Shown: positions 1-9,733, counted from the stretch's first letter. The stretch is DNA of 39,167 nucleotides from Osedax symbiont Rs2 (GCA_000416315.1 ASZI01000219.1:1-39167), one strand, 5' to 3'. The notes: generated from the sequence alone by a model not told the origin. A program made the numbers and translations.

Positions 1-195
1 AGTGACACTATGTGACAAAGTATTTCAGGCTGTGACCCCCATTTAATCAACAGTTTGCTAGTTTAATAGGCAGCCCTCAGTGACTGCTATTACGCGATCA
101 AATCGCCCTTCTGTGGTTTCTTGAGGATATATCCAGTGATCTAGCTCGGCGCCACTTAGGCCAGACACTGCTAATAAATATAATAAGGTATTGAG

Positions 196-1443
196 ATGAT
201 TAAAACTAAAGCTGCCATTGCTGGCTTAGCTCTCGCTGTTTCCGCTGTTGTTGCCAACGCAGGTGAAGTAGAAGTCTTACACTACTGGACTTCTGGTGGA
301 GAAGCTAAATCTGTAGCAGTATTAAAAGATTTGTTAACTGAAGAAGGTCATAGCTGGAAAGATTTCGCTGTCGCAGGCGGCGCTGGTGAAGCGGCGATGA
401 CAGTTCTAAAATCTCGAGCGGTATCTGGTAACCCACCAGCGGCGGCACAGATGAAAGGCCTGGATATTCAAGAGTGGGCTGACTTAGGATTTTTAGCTGA
501 CCTGGATGGTGTTGCCACTAAAGCTGGATGGGATGAGCTACTACCAAAAGTAGTCAGCGATATCATGAAGTTTGAAGGCAAATACGTCGCTGTACCGGTC
601 AACGTGCACCGTGTCAACTGGCTGTGGGCTAACCCGGCGGCTTTTGCCAAAGCTGGTGTGAAAATCCCAACCACTTGGGATGAGATGATCGCTGTTGGTC
701 CTAAACTGAAAGCCGCGGGTATTATTCCTCTGGCTCACGGTGGACAAGCATGGCAGGACGCGACTTTATTTGAAGCAATCGCACTGGGTATGGGTGGATC
801 TGAGTTTTATAACAAAGCTTTTGTCACTCACGACGATGCAACCTTGCGCAGCGCCAAAATGGTTGAAATTTTCAAGACCTTTAAAGCTACCCGTGACTTA
901 ATCGATGCCGACAGCCCGGGCCGTGACTGGAACATTGCCACTTCAATGGTAATCAATGGTACAGCGGCAATGCAGATCATGGGTGACTGGGCCAAAGGTG
1001 AATTTACTGCAGCAGGTAAAGTACCAGGCACTGATTTCATCTGTGCACCGGCGCCGCAAACTGAGCACCAGTACACGTTCAACATCGATAGCTTCGCCAT
1101 GTTCGGTCTGGAGTCCAAAGACTCTAAAGTCGCTCAGGACTCTCTGGCACGTCTGATCATGGAACCTAAGTTCCAGGAGGCCTTTAACTTAAACAAAGGC
1201 TCTATTCCAGTTCGACAGGGTATGAACGAGACACCGTTTGACAGCTGTGCTAAAGCCTCTATGGCAAGCTTCTCATCTACCGCTAAAACCGGTGATCTGG
1301 TACCAAGCTTCGCCCATGGTATGGCCACAACATCTAGTGCCCTGGGCGCTATTTCAGATGTTATCACTAACTTCTACAACAGCGATCAAAGTGCTGATGA
1401 AGTCGTAGTGAAACTGGCAAACGCAGTAAAAGCTAGCATGTAA
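196..1443 (+). CDS. gtsA: Periplasmic glucose-type sugar-binding protein of an ABC importer
   Basis: This is the extracytoplasmic binding protein (family 1, MalE-like fold) that would deliver a hexose, probably glucose, to the permease pair encoded next. The 415-residue protein begins with a Sec signal peptide ending in AxA (VVANA, about residue 22). The mature N-terminus (VEVLHYWTSGGEA), TVLKSRAVSGNPP, VPVNVHRVNWLW, LAHGGQAWQD and NKGSIPVR closely match Pseudomonas GtsA as I remember it. A Shine-Dalgarno-like TAAGG lies 7 bases before the ATG. The gene order A-B-C-D is that of Pseudomonas gtsABCD. Substrate specificity is inferred from family; mannose or another aldose is possible. Confidence 0.9.
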   Translation: MIKTKAAIAGLALAVSAVVANAGEVEVLHYWTSGGEAKSVAVLKDLLTEEGHSWKDFAVAGGAGEAAMTVLKSRAVSGNPPAAAQMKGLDIQEWADLGFLADLDGVATKAGWDELLPKVVSDIMKFEGKYVAVPVNVHRVNWLWANPAAFAKAGVKIPTTWDEMIAVGPKLKAAGIIPLAHGGQAWQDATLFEAIALGMGGSEFYNKAFVTHDDATLRSAKMVEIFKTFKATRDLIDADSPGRDWNIATSMVINGTAAMQIMGDWAKGEFTAAGKVPGTDFICAPAPQTEHQYTFNIDSFAMFGLESKDSKVAQDSLARLIMEPKFQEAFNLNKGSIPVRQGMNETPFDSCAKASMASFSSTAKTGDLVPSFAHGMATTSSALGAISDVITNFYNSDQSADEVVVKLANAVKASM

Positions 1444-1451
1444 ATGCTCTA

Positions 1452-1484
1452 GCCCTGAAATAGCTCTCACAGCTATCTCAGGGC
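1452..1484 (+). promoter_or_regulatory. Intercistronic hairpin between gtsA and gtsB
   Basis: A 14-bp stem (1452-1465 with 1471-1484) has one A/C mismatch and a five-base loop, just after the gtsA stop. No U-run follows, so it is more likely a 3'-end stabiliser or partial terminator than a full stop. Such structures are common after binding-protein genes, which need higher expression than their permeases. Confidence 0.6.
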
Positions 1485-1549
1485 GCTATTTACACCCTCG
1501 AAAGATATACCCCCTGAGCTACAACTTTTAAAGAACATAGGTGATACCT

Positions 1550-2440
1550 GTGGCTAATCAACGCCGTTTTACCGACATGCTTGCCGATAGCATGCCCAAA
1601 CTTGTACTAGCACCTTCATTTTTGATTGTGATGGTCTGTATTTATGGCTACATCCTCTGGACCGTAGCGCTCTCTTTCACCAAATCCAGAATGCTGCCGC
1701 AATGGAAATTTGTCGGCTTCGATCAATACGACAAACTTTTAAATAATGACCGCTGGGCGGTTTCCAGCGAAAACTTAGTGGTATTCGGTGGACTATTTAT
1801 CATTATTTGCCTGGTAATAGGCATTGGCATGGCCATTTTATTGGATCAGAAAATTCGTCAGGAAGGCCTGCTGCGTACTATTTATCTCTACCCGATGGCC
1901 ATTTCTTTTATCGTCACGGGTACCGCCTGGAAATGGCTGCTCAACCCAAGCATGGGTATTGAGAAAATCGTTCGCGAATGGGGCTTCGAAGATTTTACTT
2001 TCGACTGGCTGGTCAATTCAGAAATGGTGGTCTTTTGTCTGGTAATTGCAGCGGTATGGCAGTCATCGGGCTTTGTTATGGCGCTGTTCCTCGCCGGCCT
2101 TCGCGGCGTCGATAGCGAGATGATCAAAGCGGCACAATTGGACGGTGCCAGCATGCCAACTATCTATAGACGTATCATCTTACCTAGCTTGAAACCGGTG
2201 TTTTTCAGCGCGTTTGTGATTTTGTCTCACATCGCCATTAAGAGTTTCGATTTAGTCACTGCCCTGACGGGTGGCGGCCCTGGTTACAGTTCAGACCTAC
2301 CGGCAAACTTCATGTACGCACACGCCTTTACCCGCTCACAAATGGGCCTGGGTGCCGCCAGCGGCGTGATGATGTTGGGAGGAGTATTAGCTATCCTAAT
2401 ACCCTACCTCTATTCCGAGTTGAGAGGTAAAAAGCAATGA
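1550..2440 (+). CDS. gtsB: Sugar ABC transporter permease, GtsB type
   Basis: First of two inner-membrane permease subunits of the glucose-type importer. It has about six hydrophobic segments and the binding-protein-dependent permease EAA loop (AAQLDGASMPTIYRRIILP). Stretches such as LDQKIRQEGLLRTIYLYPMA and KSFDLVTALTGGGPGYSSD closely match Pseudomonas GtsB. I start it at GTG 1550 (reading MANQRRF) because AGGTGA ends five bases upstream. The frame is also open from GTG 1541, which would add three residues but has a poorer ribosome site. It overlaps gtsC by four bases (ATGA), so the two are translationally coupled. Confidence 0.88.
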   Translation: MANQRRFTDMLADSMPKLVLAPSFLIVMVCIYGYILWTVALSFTKSRMLPQWKFVGFDQYDKLLNNDRWAVSSENLVVFGGLFIIICLVIGIGMAILLDQKIRQEGLLRTIYLYPMAISFIVTGTAWKWLLNPSMGIEKIVREWGFEDFTFDWLVNSEMVVFCLVIAAVWQSSGFVMALFLAGLRGVDSEMIKAAQLDGASMPTIYRRIILPSLKPVFFSAFVILSHIAIKSFDLVTALTGGGPGYSSDLPANFMYAHAFTRSQMGLGAASGVMMLGGVLAILIPYLYSELRGKKQ

Positions 2441-3396
2441 AACAATCCTACAACTTAAACATAAATGCCGATGCCACAAAAAATTTATCGCTGCTGGATT
2501 CTGTGAAAAATAAAGCCAATCGCTATCTGCAACAGCGCAGCATTTTACAACATCTGCTACGCATCGTCTTATATGTCATTTTGCTCACTATGGCGTTTAT
2601 CTATTTGGCACCACTGTTAGTGATGGTGATGAATTCACTTAAAGACGTTGAAGAAATTCGCAACGGATCGCTGTTGGCACTGCCTCAGGACCCAAGCCTC
2701 GCCGCCTGGTCAAAGGCCTGGGGCTCTGCCTGTACCGGTAGCACCTGCGAGGGCATAGCACCTTTCTTTATCAACTCTTTCAAAATCGTGCTGCCGGCAG
2801 TGGCGATCTCGACAATACTAGGTGCACTAAACGGCTATGTACTATCGATGTGGCGTTTCAAAGGCAGTGATTTATTTTTTGGACTGCTGTTATTTGGCTG
2901 CTTTATCCCCTTCCAGGTAGTGCTTATCCCAATGGCGATGACCTTGGGCTGGCTGGGACTGGCCAGCAGCGCCAGCGGTTTAATCTTAGTGCACGTTATC
3001 TACGGTATGGCCTTCACTACTCTATTTTTCCGCAATTACTATGTGGGATTACCCAGGGAGTTGGTCAGTGCCGCGAAGATCGACGGTGCCGGATTCTTCC
3101 TGATCTTCTGGCGGATTATATTGCCACTGTCGCCACCAATTATTGTGGTCACTGTGATCTGGCAATTTACCCAGATATGGAATGACTTCCTGTTTGGTGT
3201 GGTCTTCTCAGGAGCCGATAACTTGCCAGTGACAGTCGCTTTAAATAATTTAGTAAATACCAGTTTTGGTGGCAAAGAATATAACGTAGACATGGCAGCG
3301 GCCTTACTGGCAGCGCTTCCCACTATAGTCGTATATGTTTTTGCCGGTAAATATTTTGTACGTGGCCTATCCGCCGGTGCAGTAAAAGGAGCATAA
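2437..3396 (+). CDS. gtsC: Sugar ABC transporter permease, GtsC type
   Basis: Second permease subunit, 319 residues, pairing with GtsB to form the translocation channel. A cytoplasmic N-terminal stretch of about 40 residues precedes the first membrane segment (about 42-65). The EAA loop is SAAKIDGAGFFLIFWRIILP, and the C-terminus (KYFVRGLSAGAVKG) is typical of MalG-like permeases. The start codon overlaps the gtsB stop, with GAGAGG as ribosome site. The insert between TM1 and TM2 contains a Cys-Thr-Gly-Ser-Thr-Cys segment that could carry a periplasmic disulfide. The gtsD start follows one base after its stop. Confidence 0.88.
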   Translation: MKQSYNLNINADATKNLSLLDSVKNKANRYLQQRSILQHLLRIVLYVILLTMAFIYLAPLLVMVMNSLKDVEEIRNGSLLALPQDPSLAAWSKAWGSACTGSTCEGIAPFFINSFKIVLPAVAISTILGALNGYVLSMWRFKGSDLFFGLLLFGCFIPFQVVLIPMAMTLGWLGLASSASGLILVHVIYGMAFTTLFFRNYYVGLPRELVSAAKIDGAGFFLIFWRIILPLSPPIIVVTVIWQFTQIWNDFLFGVVFSGADNLPVTVALNNLVNTSFGGKEYNVDMAAALLAALPTIVVYVFAGKYFVRGLSAGAVKGA

Positions 3397-3397
3397 A

Positions 3398-4495
3398 ATG
3401 GCTGCATTATCTATTGAGAACGTCAAAAAGAGCTACGGCTCAACCCAAGTTTTAAAAGGTATCAATATCGACATCGAAAAAGGTGAGTTTTTGGTACTGA
3501 TCGGCCCCTCAGGTTGTGGTAAGTCGACAATGATGAACAGCATAGCCGGACTCGAGTCCATCACCGAAGGGCGTATTTTAATTGGCGGTGAAGATGTCAC
3601 CCATGCCAACCCTAAAGACCGCGACATCGCGATGGTGTTTCAGTCCTATGCTCTGTATCCGAACATGACCGTACGAGGTAATATTTCCTTTGGTCTGGAA
3701 GTGCGCAAAATGCCCAAACCAGAGCGTGAGAAACAAGTGCAAAAAGTGGCCCAATTACTGCAAATAGAGCACTTGTTAGAGCGCAAGCCCGCACAGCTAT
3801 CTGGCGGCCAACGCCAGAGGGTAGCGATGGGGCGGGCACTGGCGAGAGAGCCTAAAATATATTTATTTGATGAGCCACTGTCTAACCTGGATGCAAAACT
3901 GCGTGTTGAAATGCGCGCTGAAATAAAAAAATTACATCAACGCCTAGGCACAACAATTGTCTACGTTACCCACGATCAGGTAGAGGCGATGACTCTGGCG
4001 GATAGAATCGCGGTAATGCGTGATGGTCTGTTACAGCAGCTTGCCAGCCCTCAGGAGATTTACGACCGCCCTGCTAACACCTTTGTCGCCGGCTTTATGG
4101 GCTCACCACCGATGAACTTCATTGATGTGACTATCGATAGCAGCGACAGCTTAACGATTAACGCCGGGCAGCAGCAATATCAATTGCCACTACCTCAAGG
4201 TTACGATCTGAGTAATTATGTCGGCAAATCAGTGATTTTGGGCATTCGTCCAGAGATGATTACCGAACCGGTGCAGCACAAGGCGGGCTTGCCTGAAGTA
4301 GCAGTATTGAAGCTTAAAACCTTGCTCACTGAAGCGATGGGCGCCGATACTATGGTGTTGACGCAACTGGGCGATAAAGAGCTGAACTGTCGGATAAACC
4401 CTAGTCACAGTGTAGAAATCAACCAGCACTCTGAGTTTATGTTTGATATGAGTAAAGCGGTGTTCTTCGATGCACAGACAGAAGTGCTGATCTAG
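3398..4495 (+). CDS. gtsD: Sugar ABC transporter ATPase, MalK/GtsD type
   Basis: Cytoplasmic ATPase that powers the glucose-type importer. Visible motifs: Walker A GPSGCGKST (36-44), Q-loop Gln in FQSYALYP (about 82), signature LSGGQRQR (134-141), Walker B IYLFDEP (154-160) and the H-loop His in VTHDQ (about 192). Residues after about 240 form the C-terminal OB-fold regulatory domain of MalK-type (CUT1) ATPases, including FMGSPPMNFI and GIRPEM. The length of 365 is normal. Last gene of the gts operon. In Pseudomonas a porin gene (oprB) often follows; here the next gene is convergent. Confidence 0.92.
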   Translation: MAALSIENVKKSYGSTQVLKGINIDIEKGEFLVLIGPSGCGKSTMMNSIAGLESITEGRILIGGEDVTHANPKDRDIAMVFQSYALYPNMTVRGNISFGLEVRKMPKPEREKQVQKVAQLLQIEHLLERKPAQLSGGQRQRVAMGRALAREPKIYLFDEPLSNLDAKLRVEMRAEIKKLHQRLGTTIVYVTHDQVEAMTLADRIAVMRDGLLQQLASPQEIYDRPANTFVAGFMGSPPMNFIDVTIDSSDSLTINAGQQQYQLPLPQGYDLSNYVGKSVILGIRPEMITEPVQHKAGLPEVAVLKLKTLLTEAMGADTMVLTQLGDKELNCRINPSHSVEINQHSEFMFDMSKAVFFDAQTEVLI

Positions 4496-4508
4496 AGCTT
4501 TAGTTTCC

Positions 4509-4543
4509 GGGGAGATTACAAGCCGATGCGGCTTCTACTCCCC
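4509..4543. terminator. Hairpin between the convergent gtsD and solute-binding protein genes
   Basis: Outer arms GGGGAG (4509-4514) and CTCCCC (4538-4543) enclose a perfect inner stem AAGCCG-ATG-CGGCTT (4520-4534). There is no U-run on either strand, so it is either a weak or factor-dependent bidirectional end, or an mRNA 3'-end protecting hairpin. Confidence 0.45.
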
Positions 4544-4594
4544 AGTGCTATTGAGCAATCTAATACTAGTGTTGGGTTGCTAGCGCTAGCTAGA

Positions 4595-5365
4595 TCAGGG
4601 GCTAGAGTCGTTATACTTAGATAAAATTTTATTCAGCTTTCCCTCGCTCTTCGCCCGAGCAAATGCCTGGACCAATAACTCTCTGAGCTCTGCGGAGACT
4701 GATTTTTTACTGACACCAATATAGACAAAATTTTGATTGAGAATCAGCGGCTGGATTTTATATTGGCTGCCATCGAGCTTGTTTTTGAGAATATAACTGG
4801 CGTTGTATTTATCGTTAAAGAAGCCGGCTATACGCTGTTTCTTTAATTTCCCGATGTTGATATCTGTAGAATCAGCTTGTTCAAAGCGCTTTGCAAATGC
4901 GGGGTCATTCTGCATTTGCAAAGCGAATTCAGTCCCGTAATATGCTCCTCTGAGAATGCCCACACGTTTCGATAATTGCTTTATATCCTCAAGACTGGAT
5001 ATTTCACTCTTTAACCTTCTGGGTGCGACTAATATCATAGTTTCGTCGCGCAGCGGGCCGATAAAGTGCAGATACTTTTGCCGTTCAGCTGTTACCGACA
5101 TATTCAACATGATGTCTAGGCCACCATGCTCTAATAAGTGCAGTGCACGCTTCCAGCTGACGTTATTGAACTGGGCACTACAGTTGGCCTCTTGCAATAC
5201 TGCCTGGATCAGCTCTATCGCCATACCGTGCCACTGTCCTTGTTTGTCCTGAATAAACTGAGGTGCAAAATCAAAAACCCTGACACTCAACTTACAATCG
5301 GCACTGGCGAATGATGATATTGAAGAGAGCAAGGCTAAGCTCAGTATTTGCAACATTTTTTTCAT
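4595..5365 (-). CDS. Periplasmic solute-binding protein, SBP_bac_3 family (orphan)
   Basis: A 256-residue secreted protein of the amino-acid-binding (family 3) fold. The signal peptide runs to about residue 23 (SSFASA, then DC). Family signs are the N-terminal lobe with DKQGQWHGMAIELIQAVL, WKRALHLLEHGGLDIML, TAERQKYLHFIGPLRDE (the Arg usually contacts the ligand carboxylate), and the hinge GILRGAYYG. No permease or ATPase of the polar amino acid type lies nearby. It may therefore serve a distant transporter, act as a sensor partner, or bind another small molecule. It is a paralogue of the next gene on the same strand. Ligand unknown. Confidence 0.8.
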   Translation of the reverse strand: MKKMLQILSLALLSSISSFASADCKLSVRVFDFAPQFIQDKQGQWHGMAIELIQAVLQEANCSAQFNNVSWKRALHLLEHGGLDIMLNMSVTAERQKYLHFIGPLRDETMILVAPRRLKSEISSLEDIKQLSKRVGILRGAYYGTEFALQMQNDPAFAKRFEQADSTDINIGKLKKQRIAGFFNDKYNASYILKNKLDGSQYKIQPLILNQNFVYIGVSKKSVSAELRELLVQAFARAKSEGKLNKILSKYNDSSP

Positions 5366-5514
5366 AATTTGCCATCTATCCCGCTTGGGTATTAATCATT
5401 AACCGCGTTATAAACAAGTATTCTAATAGCATAGACCTATTCTTCGCCCTTAAAAAGAAATCCGCTGAATTCGCGAACAACTAAAATATACTGTCGTACT
5501 TAATCAACATTAAG

Positions 5515-6351
5515 TTAATTATATTTAGCTCTTATACCCTTGAGTGCACCATTTTTTTGCAATTTATCAAAGGCAGCCTGCAATCTTTTGATATCACCGC
5601 TGGAGATGGATGCCCTGCTAAAACCAAAATATACGACATCCTGATTGAGTAGAAAATTATGCACTTTGTATTTATGATCAATTTTTTGTAAACGCAATTT
5701 GTAGATTGAATTGTATTTGTCGCCAGCGACCGCTGACAAACGACGGTTCTGTAGTTTGAGTAAGTTTGTTTGTTCGTTATCTGCGGTTTCAAATTTGTCG
5801 GCAAACTGCGCATCAGTGTTAAATTTTTTGGCAAAAAGCTCACCGTAATACACTCCGCGCAAGTAACCAATACGTTTCGGTAGACGTTTTAAATCTTCTA
5901 ACTCTGTGAGTTTAAACTGGCTGTTACTGTCTACTACTAAACCTATGCTCTCGTCGCGCATAGGCCCTATATAATAAGCATATTTTTGCCGTTCACTGTT
6001 CAAAGAGAGTCCCGACATCATATCCACCCCACCGTGCTCTAGCAGATGAAGCCCTCGTTTCCAGGGCATAGTGGTAAAAGTTACTTTGCATTTCGCCTCA
6101 TCGAAAATGGCCTGCGCCAACTCAACATCTAAGCCCGTCCAAGTCCCGTCTTTGTCAGCTAACATGTAAGGGGGGTATTGCGCCACTCGATAACTGATTT
6201 GGCAATTGGCGAATGAAATTGAAGGGAGGATTAAAAGAAGGATGGCCAAGGTAAACTTTAGCGTTGCAAGATCTAAGCGAACGTCAGTTATTACTAAGTT
6301 CAACAGAGAACCCGTTTTGTTGCGAGGCAAATACATAGGCTGGGTAATCAT
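5515..6351 (-). CDS. Periplasmic solute-binding protein, SBP_bac_3 family, tandem paralogue
   Basis: Paralogue of the protein at 4595-5365: both share WKRxLHLLEHGG, a TAERQKY/NSERQKY segment, the IGPxRDE block and a hinge of the GxLRGxYYG form. The first Cys of the mature protein (ANC, then QISYRV) is also kept. The open frame starts at ATG 6351 with no convincing ribosome site, and the hydrophobic signal core (KFTLAILLLILPSISFA) lies unusually far in, near residue 30-48. The real start may thus be internal (ATG 6336 or a TTG codon). No transporter membrane subunits are adjacent. Family is clear; ligand and role are not. Confidence 0.77.
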   Translation of the reverse strand: MITQPMYLPRNKTGSLLNLVITDVRLDLATLKFTLAILLLILPSISFANCQISYRVAQYPPYMLADKDGTWTGLDVELAQAIFDEAKCKVTFTTMPWKRGLHLLEHGGVDMMSGLSLNSERQKYAYYIGPMRDESIGLVVDSNSQFKLTELEDLKRLPKRIGYLRGVYYGELFAKKFNTDAQFADKFETADNEQTNLLKLQNRRLSAVAGDKYNSIYKLRLQKIDHKYKVHNFLLNQDVVYFGFSRASISSGDIKRLQAAFDKLQKNGALKGIRAKYN

Positions 6352-6495
6352 CTAGCAGTAATCTGGCTGATATAGGTGCAAAACACTATACCTAGGGGGA
6401 ATTGACCTTACCATACGATAATTTTTTAATTAATTAAGCGCCTAGGTCCAGGTCAAGCTAAGTAATTCTTCCAACTTCCAACCCTTATACATCGC

Positions 6496-7053
6496 TTAAT
6501 AAACTAGCGCTTCAACAACGGCTTTAGCCTGAACTTGAACTGCATCGGCAGTGGAGGTAGAAAGTGAAAATGTTTGCCGGCCACTGTCTTCAAGATTAGT
6601 GCGGGTATAACTAATAAAATGCATAGGGCCCAATCTAGTCTGACGCGTTTCATCTTGCTCTTTAACAGATTCAAAGCCTGTGGGAACTTCTTCTAATAAG
6701 TTACTGAATGCACGTTCGATCTGATTAATTTTTACGCTTTGAGCATACACAGTACAAGTATCATCTCGATCAATAGAGACCAGGAAATTACCTATAGTAT
6801 TGGGAATCACCCATACCTTACCCACTTTTCTCTGCAAAAAGAAGGCCGCTTTAGCCGCCGAGAGCTCTGGCACTTGCCCCTGGGCAAAACGCTCGCGTAG
6901 AGCATCCATATCAGCGGCACTGGACAGGCAAGTTTTCGCGTATAACTGGGTAAAAAATTGCGTTGCCTGGCTCGGTACGTCAGCCAGTGCTGTTGCACAG
7001 TTAAAGGCAGCACTAATGGACAGCAAGGTTAAAATAGCTAACTTTTTCGACAT
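6496..7053 (-). CDS. Secreted protein of unknown function
   Basis: I do not recognise this protein. From ATG 7053 it has 185 residues and a typical signal peptide (MSKKLAILTLLSISAAFNCATALA, cut before DVPSQ). GAGG (7060-7063) sits six bases before this ATG, so I prefer it to the upstream ATG at 7098, which would place 15 extra residues before the signal peptide. The mature part is a small soluble domain with two Cys (KTCLSSAADM and DDTCTVYAQ), possibly a disulfide, and no further membrane segment. It lies alone, divergent from the DUF2750 gene. It might be a periplasmic protein of a small gammaproteobacterial family. Confidence 0.68.
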   Translation of the reverse strand: MSKKLAILTLLSISAAFNCATALADVPSQATQFFTQLYAKTCLSSAADMDALRERFAQGQVPELSAAKAAFFLQRKVGKVWVIPNTIGNFLVSIDRDDTCTVYAQSVKINQIERAFSNLLEEVPTGFESVKEQDETRQTRLGPMHFISYTRTNLEDSGRQTFSLSTSTADAVQVQAKAVVEALVY

Positions 7054-7174
7054 CATTAACCTCGATAAATTTCCGATTATACAAATAGAGCGACTCATTC
7101 AGTCATGGATTATATAGCATAGAGACAACGCTTGTCGGTTATTGTTTAACTCTACAGTAATGACTGCCTTGGTG

Positions 7175-7180
7175 TATAAT
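7175..7180 (+). promoter_or_regulatory. -10 element (TATAAT) upstream of the DUF2750 gene
   Basis: A perfect TATAAT lies 37 bases before the ATG at 7217. No good -35 sequence is seen at 16-18 bases spacing, so this rests on the -10 hexamer and position alone. Confidence 0.4.
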
Positions 7181-7216
7181 CGCCGCTGACACATTAAACT
7201 CACTCAAGGCCAAATC

Positions 7217-7603
7217 ATGTCACAACTACCCTCCAGTTTAGAAAACTACGATTCAGAGCAACGCTATCAATACTTCATAGAGAGCGTTGTCGCCAATCAA
7301 GAGATCTGGATTCTAACCGACCAGCAGGGCTGCGTGATGCTCAATACTGAAGATGAGGACTGTGTGCCAGTATGGCCAAGCTGCGAGGCGGCACAAAGCT
7401 GGGCTACCGGCGAATGGCAGGAGTGCCAAGGTGAGCCAATTGGCTTAAAAACCTGGCAGCAGCGCTGGAGCGATGGTCTCGATGAAGATGAGTTGCAGGT
7501 AGTGGTTTTTCCAAACGCCGAATTCGAAGGTACTGTGTTGCACCCTCAAGAATTAGAGGCGGATTTACGCAAAGAAATCAAAAAACGCAACAACAAAAAA
7601 TAG
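7217..7603 (+). CDS. DUF2750 family protein
   Basis: A 128-residue cytoplasmic protein of the DUF2750 family. The family pattern is visible: an N-terminal RYQYFIESVVANQEIWILTD block, a middle PVWPSCEAAQSWA segment and a C-terminal acidic part (LDEDELQVVVFPN). The function of this family is not known; its fold is suggested by remembered family members only. The C-terminal tail is strongly basic (KEIKKRNNKK). It is a single gene with its own likely promoter and a hairpin terminator, convergent with the adenine deaminase gene. Confidence 0.78.
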   Translation: MSQLPSSLENYDSEQRYQYFIESVVANQEIWILTDQQGCVMLNTEDEDCVPVWPSCEAAQSWATGEWQECQGEPIGLKTWQQRWSDGLDEDELQVVVFPNAEFEGTVLHPQELEADLRKEIKKRNNKK

Positions 7604-7630
7604 TCTGTGTAACTTTAGCAAATAATTACC

Positions 7631-7668
7631 CACAGCCCATTATGAATATGGGCTTGTGTATATTTTTA
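7631..7668 (+). terminator. Intrinsic terminator after the DUF2750 gene
   Basis: CACAGCCCAT (7631-7640) pairs with ATGGGCTTGTG (7648-7658) with one bulged T, around a seven-base loop. It is followed by TATATTTTTAT. It overlaps one copy of TTACCCACA (7626-7634). Confidence 0.6.
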
Positions 7669-7678
7669 TACCGATGTT

Positions 7679-7716
7679 TTACCCACAGCTACTGTCATTT
7701 CAAGTGTTGTGGGTAA
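7679..7716. repeat. Inverted pair of TTACCCACA between convergent genes
   Basis: TTACCCACA (7679-7687) and its reverse complement TGTGGGTAA (7708-7716) form a 9-bp stem with a 20-base loop just past the 3' end of the adenine deaminase gene. This might be a weak terminator for that gene. The 9-mer differs from the DnaA box TTATCCACA at one position. Confidence 0.5.
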
Positions 7717-7717
7717 G

Positions 7718-8773
<1,056 letters not shown>

Positions 8774-9733
8774 CTATTTTTCAAAGTATTCATAAGTCTC
8801 GGCAAAACGCGACAACAAATACTCCCCCGCTGTTATCTCTGCATATTTCGGTGGATTGTCAGTATCATGACAACCGGCTAAAGCCGCAACTTTAGTATCA
8901 AAATTCGGTTCGACAAAGAACGGCATTGAGTAGCGCTCAACGCCGCTAGGGTTAATTACTCGGTGTGGGGTCGAGCTGTATCTGTCATTGCTCCAGCGCG
9001 CCATCATATCACCTATGTTAATCACGAAACTATTCGCCACTGGCGGTGCATCCAGCCACTGACCCGAGCGGTTTTGCACTTGTAAACCGCCGACCTGATC
9101 CTGATGCAAAATAGTGATACAGCCGTAGTCAGTATGGGCTCCCGCTCCCAGCTGTTCAGCTTGTTGTTTATTCTCCAGCGGCGGGGAGTGAATAAAGCGC
9201 AAGACACTAATGGGTTCACAGAACTCATGTTCAAAATGATGAGGATCGAGCTTTAAGGCGATGGCCAGAGCCCGTAAAATGGTTTTTCCCAGCGCTATCA
9301 TGTCCCAGTAGTGAGTCTCTACTAACGCTTGAAATCCCTCCAGATCCGGGTACTGATTTGTACCGTGTAAAGGTTTTCCGGCGATCACATCCGGGTGATC
9401 CGCGGCCAAATTGCGGCCCATATCAAAGGTCTCTTTAAAGTCGCCAGGCCTTTTAGGATCTAACTGCTCAGTGCCAAAACAACCGTAGCCACGGTGATGA
9501 CGAGTTTGAGTGATATCTATGCCCATTTTTTCAGACATTGGCAGGGCAAAAAATTTCTTGTACATGTTGCTCAGCTGCTCAATTCGCTGGTGGCTTATAG
9601 AGTGGCCGGTGACGTAAAAAAAGCCGCTCTGCTGACAGGCCTGGTCCACTTCGCTAGCGACGCTGTGCCAGTGTTTGGGGTCATCGCTATACAGCGCAGA
9701 AATATCAATAATAGGGATAGAAGACGAATTCAT
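8774..9733 (-). CDS. Iron/2-oxoglutarate-type oxygenase, isopenicillin N synthase family
   Basis: A cytosolic non-haem iron oxygenase of 319 residues. It has the N-terminal DIOX_N region (IPIIDISALY, GFFYVTGHSI) and the C-terminal jelly-roll. The iron ligands are His200 and Asp202 in GAGAHTDYG and His257 in TPHRVINP. The co-substrate motif is Arg267-x-Ser269 in ERYSMPFF. Residue numbers use ATG 9733, chosen because GGAG sits six bases upstream; the frame also opens at a TTG four codons earlier. It lies between a purine-binding protein gene and adenine deaminase. A similar oxidoreductase (PA0147) neighbours adenine deaminase in P. aeruginosa as I recall. A purine or purine-derived substrate is plausible but unproven. 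Confidence 0.85.
   Translation of the reverse strand: MNSSSIPIIDISALYSDDPKHWHSVASEVDQACQQSGFFYVTGHSISHQRIEQLSNMYKKFFALPMSEKMGIDITQTRHHRGYGCFGTEQLDPKRPGDFKETFDMGRNLAADHPDVIAGKPLHGTNQYPDLEGFQALVETHYWDMIALGKTILRALAIALKLDPHHFEHEFCEPISVLRFIHSPPLENKQQAEQLGAGAHTDYGCITILHQDQVGGLQVQNRSGQWLDAPPVANSFVINIGDMMARWSNDRYSSTPHRVINPSGVERYSMPFFVEPNFDTKVAALAGCHDTDNPPKYAEITAGEYLLSRFAETYEYFEK

Noticed and set aside
179..184. TATAAT just upstream of gtsA
   Set aside because: It overlaps the ribosome binding site, 11 bases before the ATG, so it cannot serve as the promoter -10. A small palindrome GCGAT-CAA-ATCGC (94-106) in the upstream region could be an operator but has no supporting evidence.
4579..4590. Perfect palindrome GCTAGCGCTAGC
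   Set aside because: Short, lies at the end of a convergent gene pair, and matches no known site; the nearby hairpin explains the region better.
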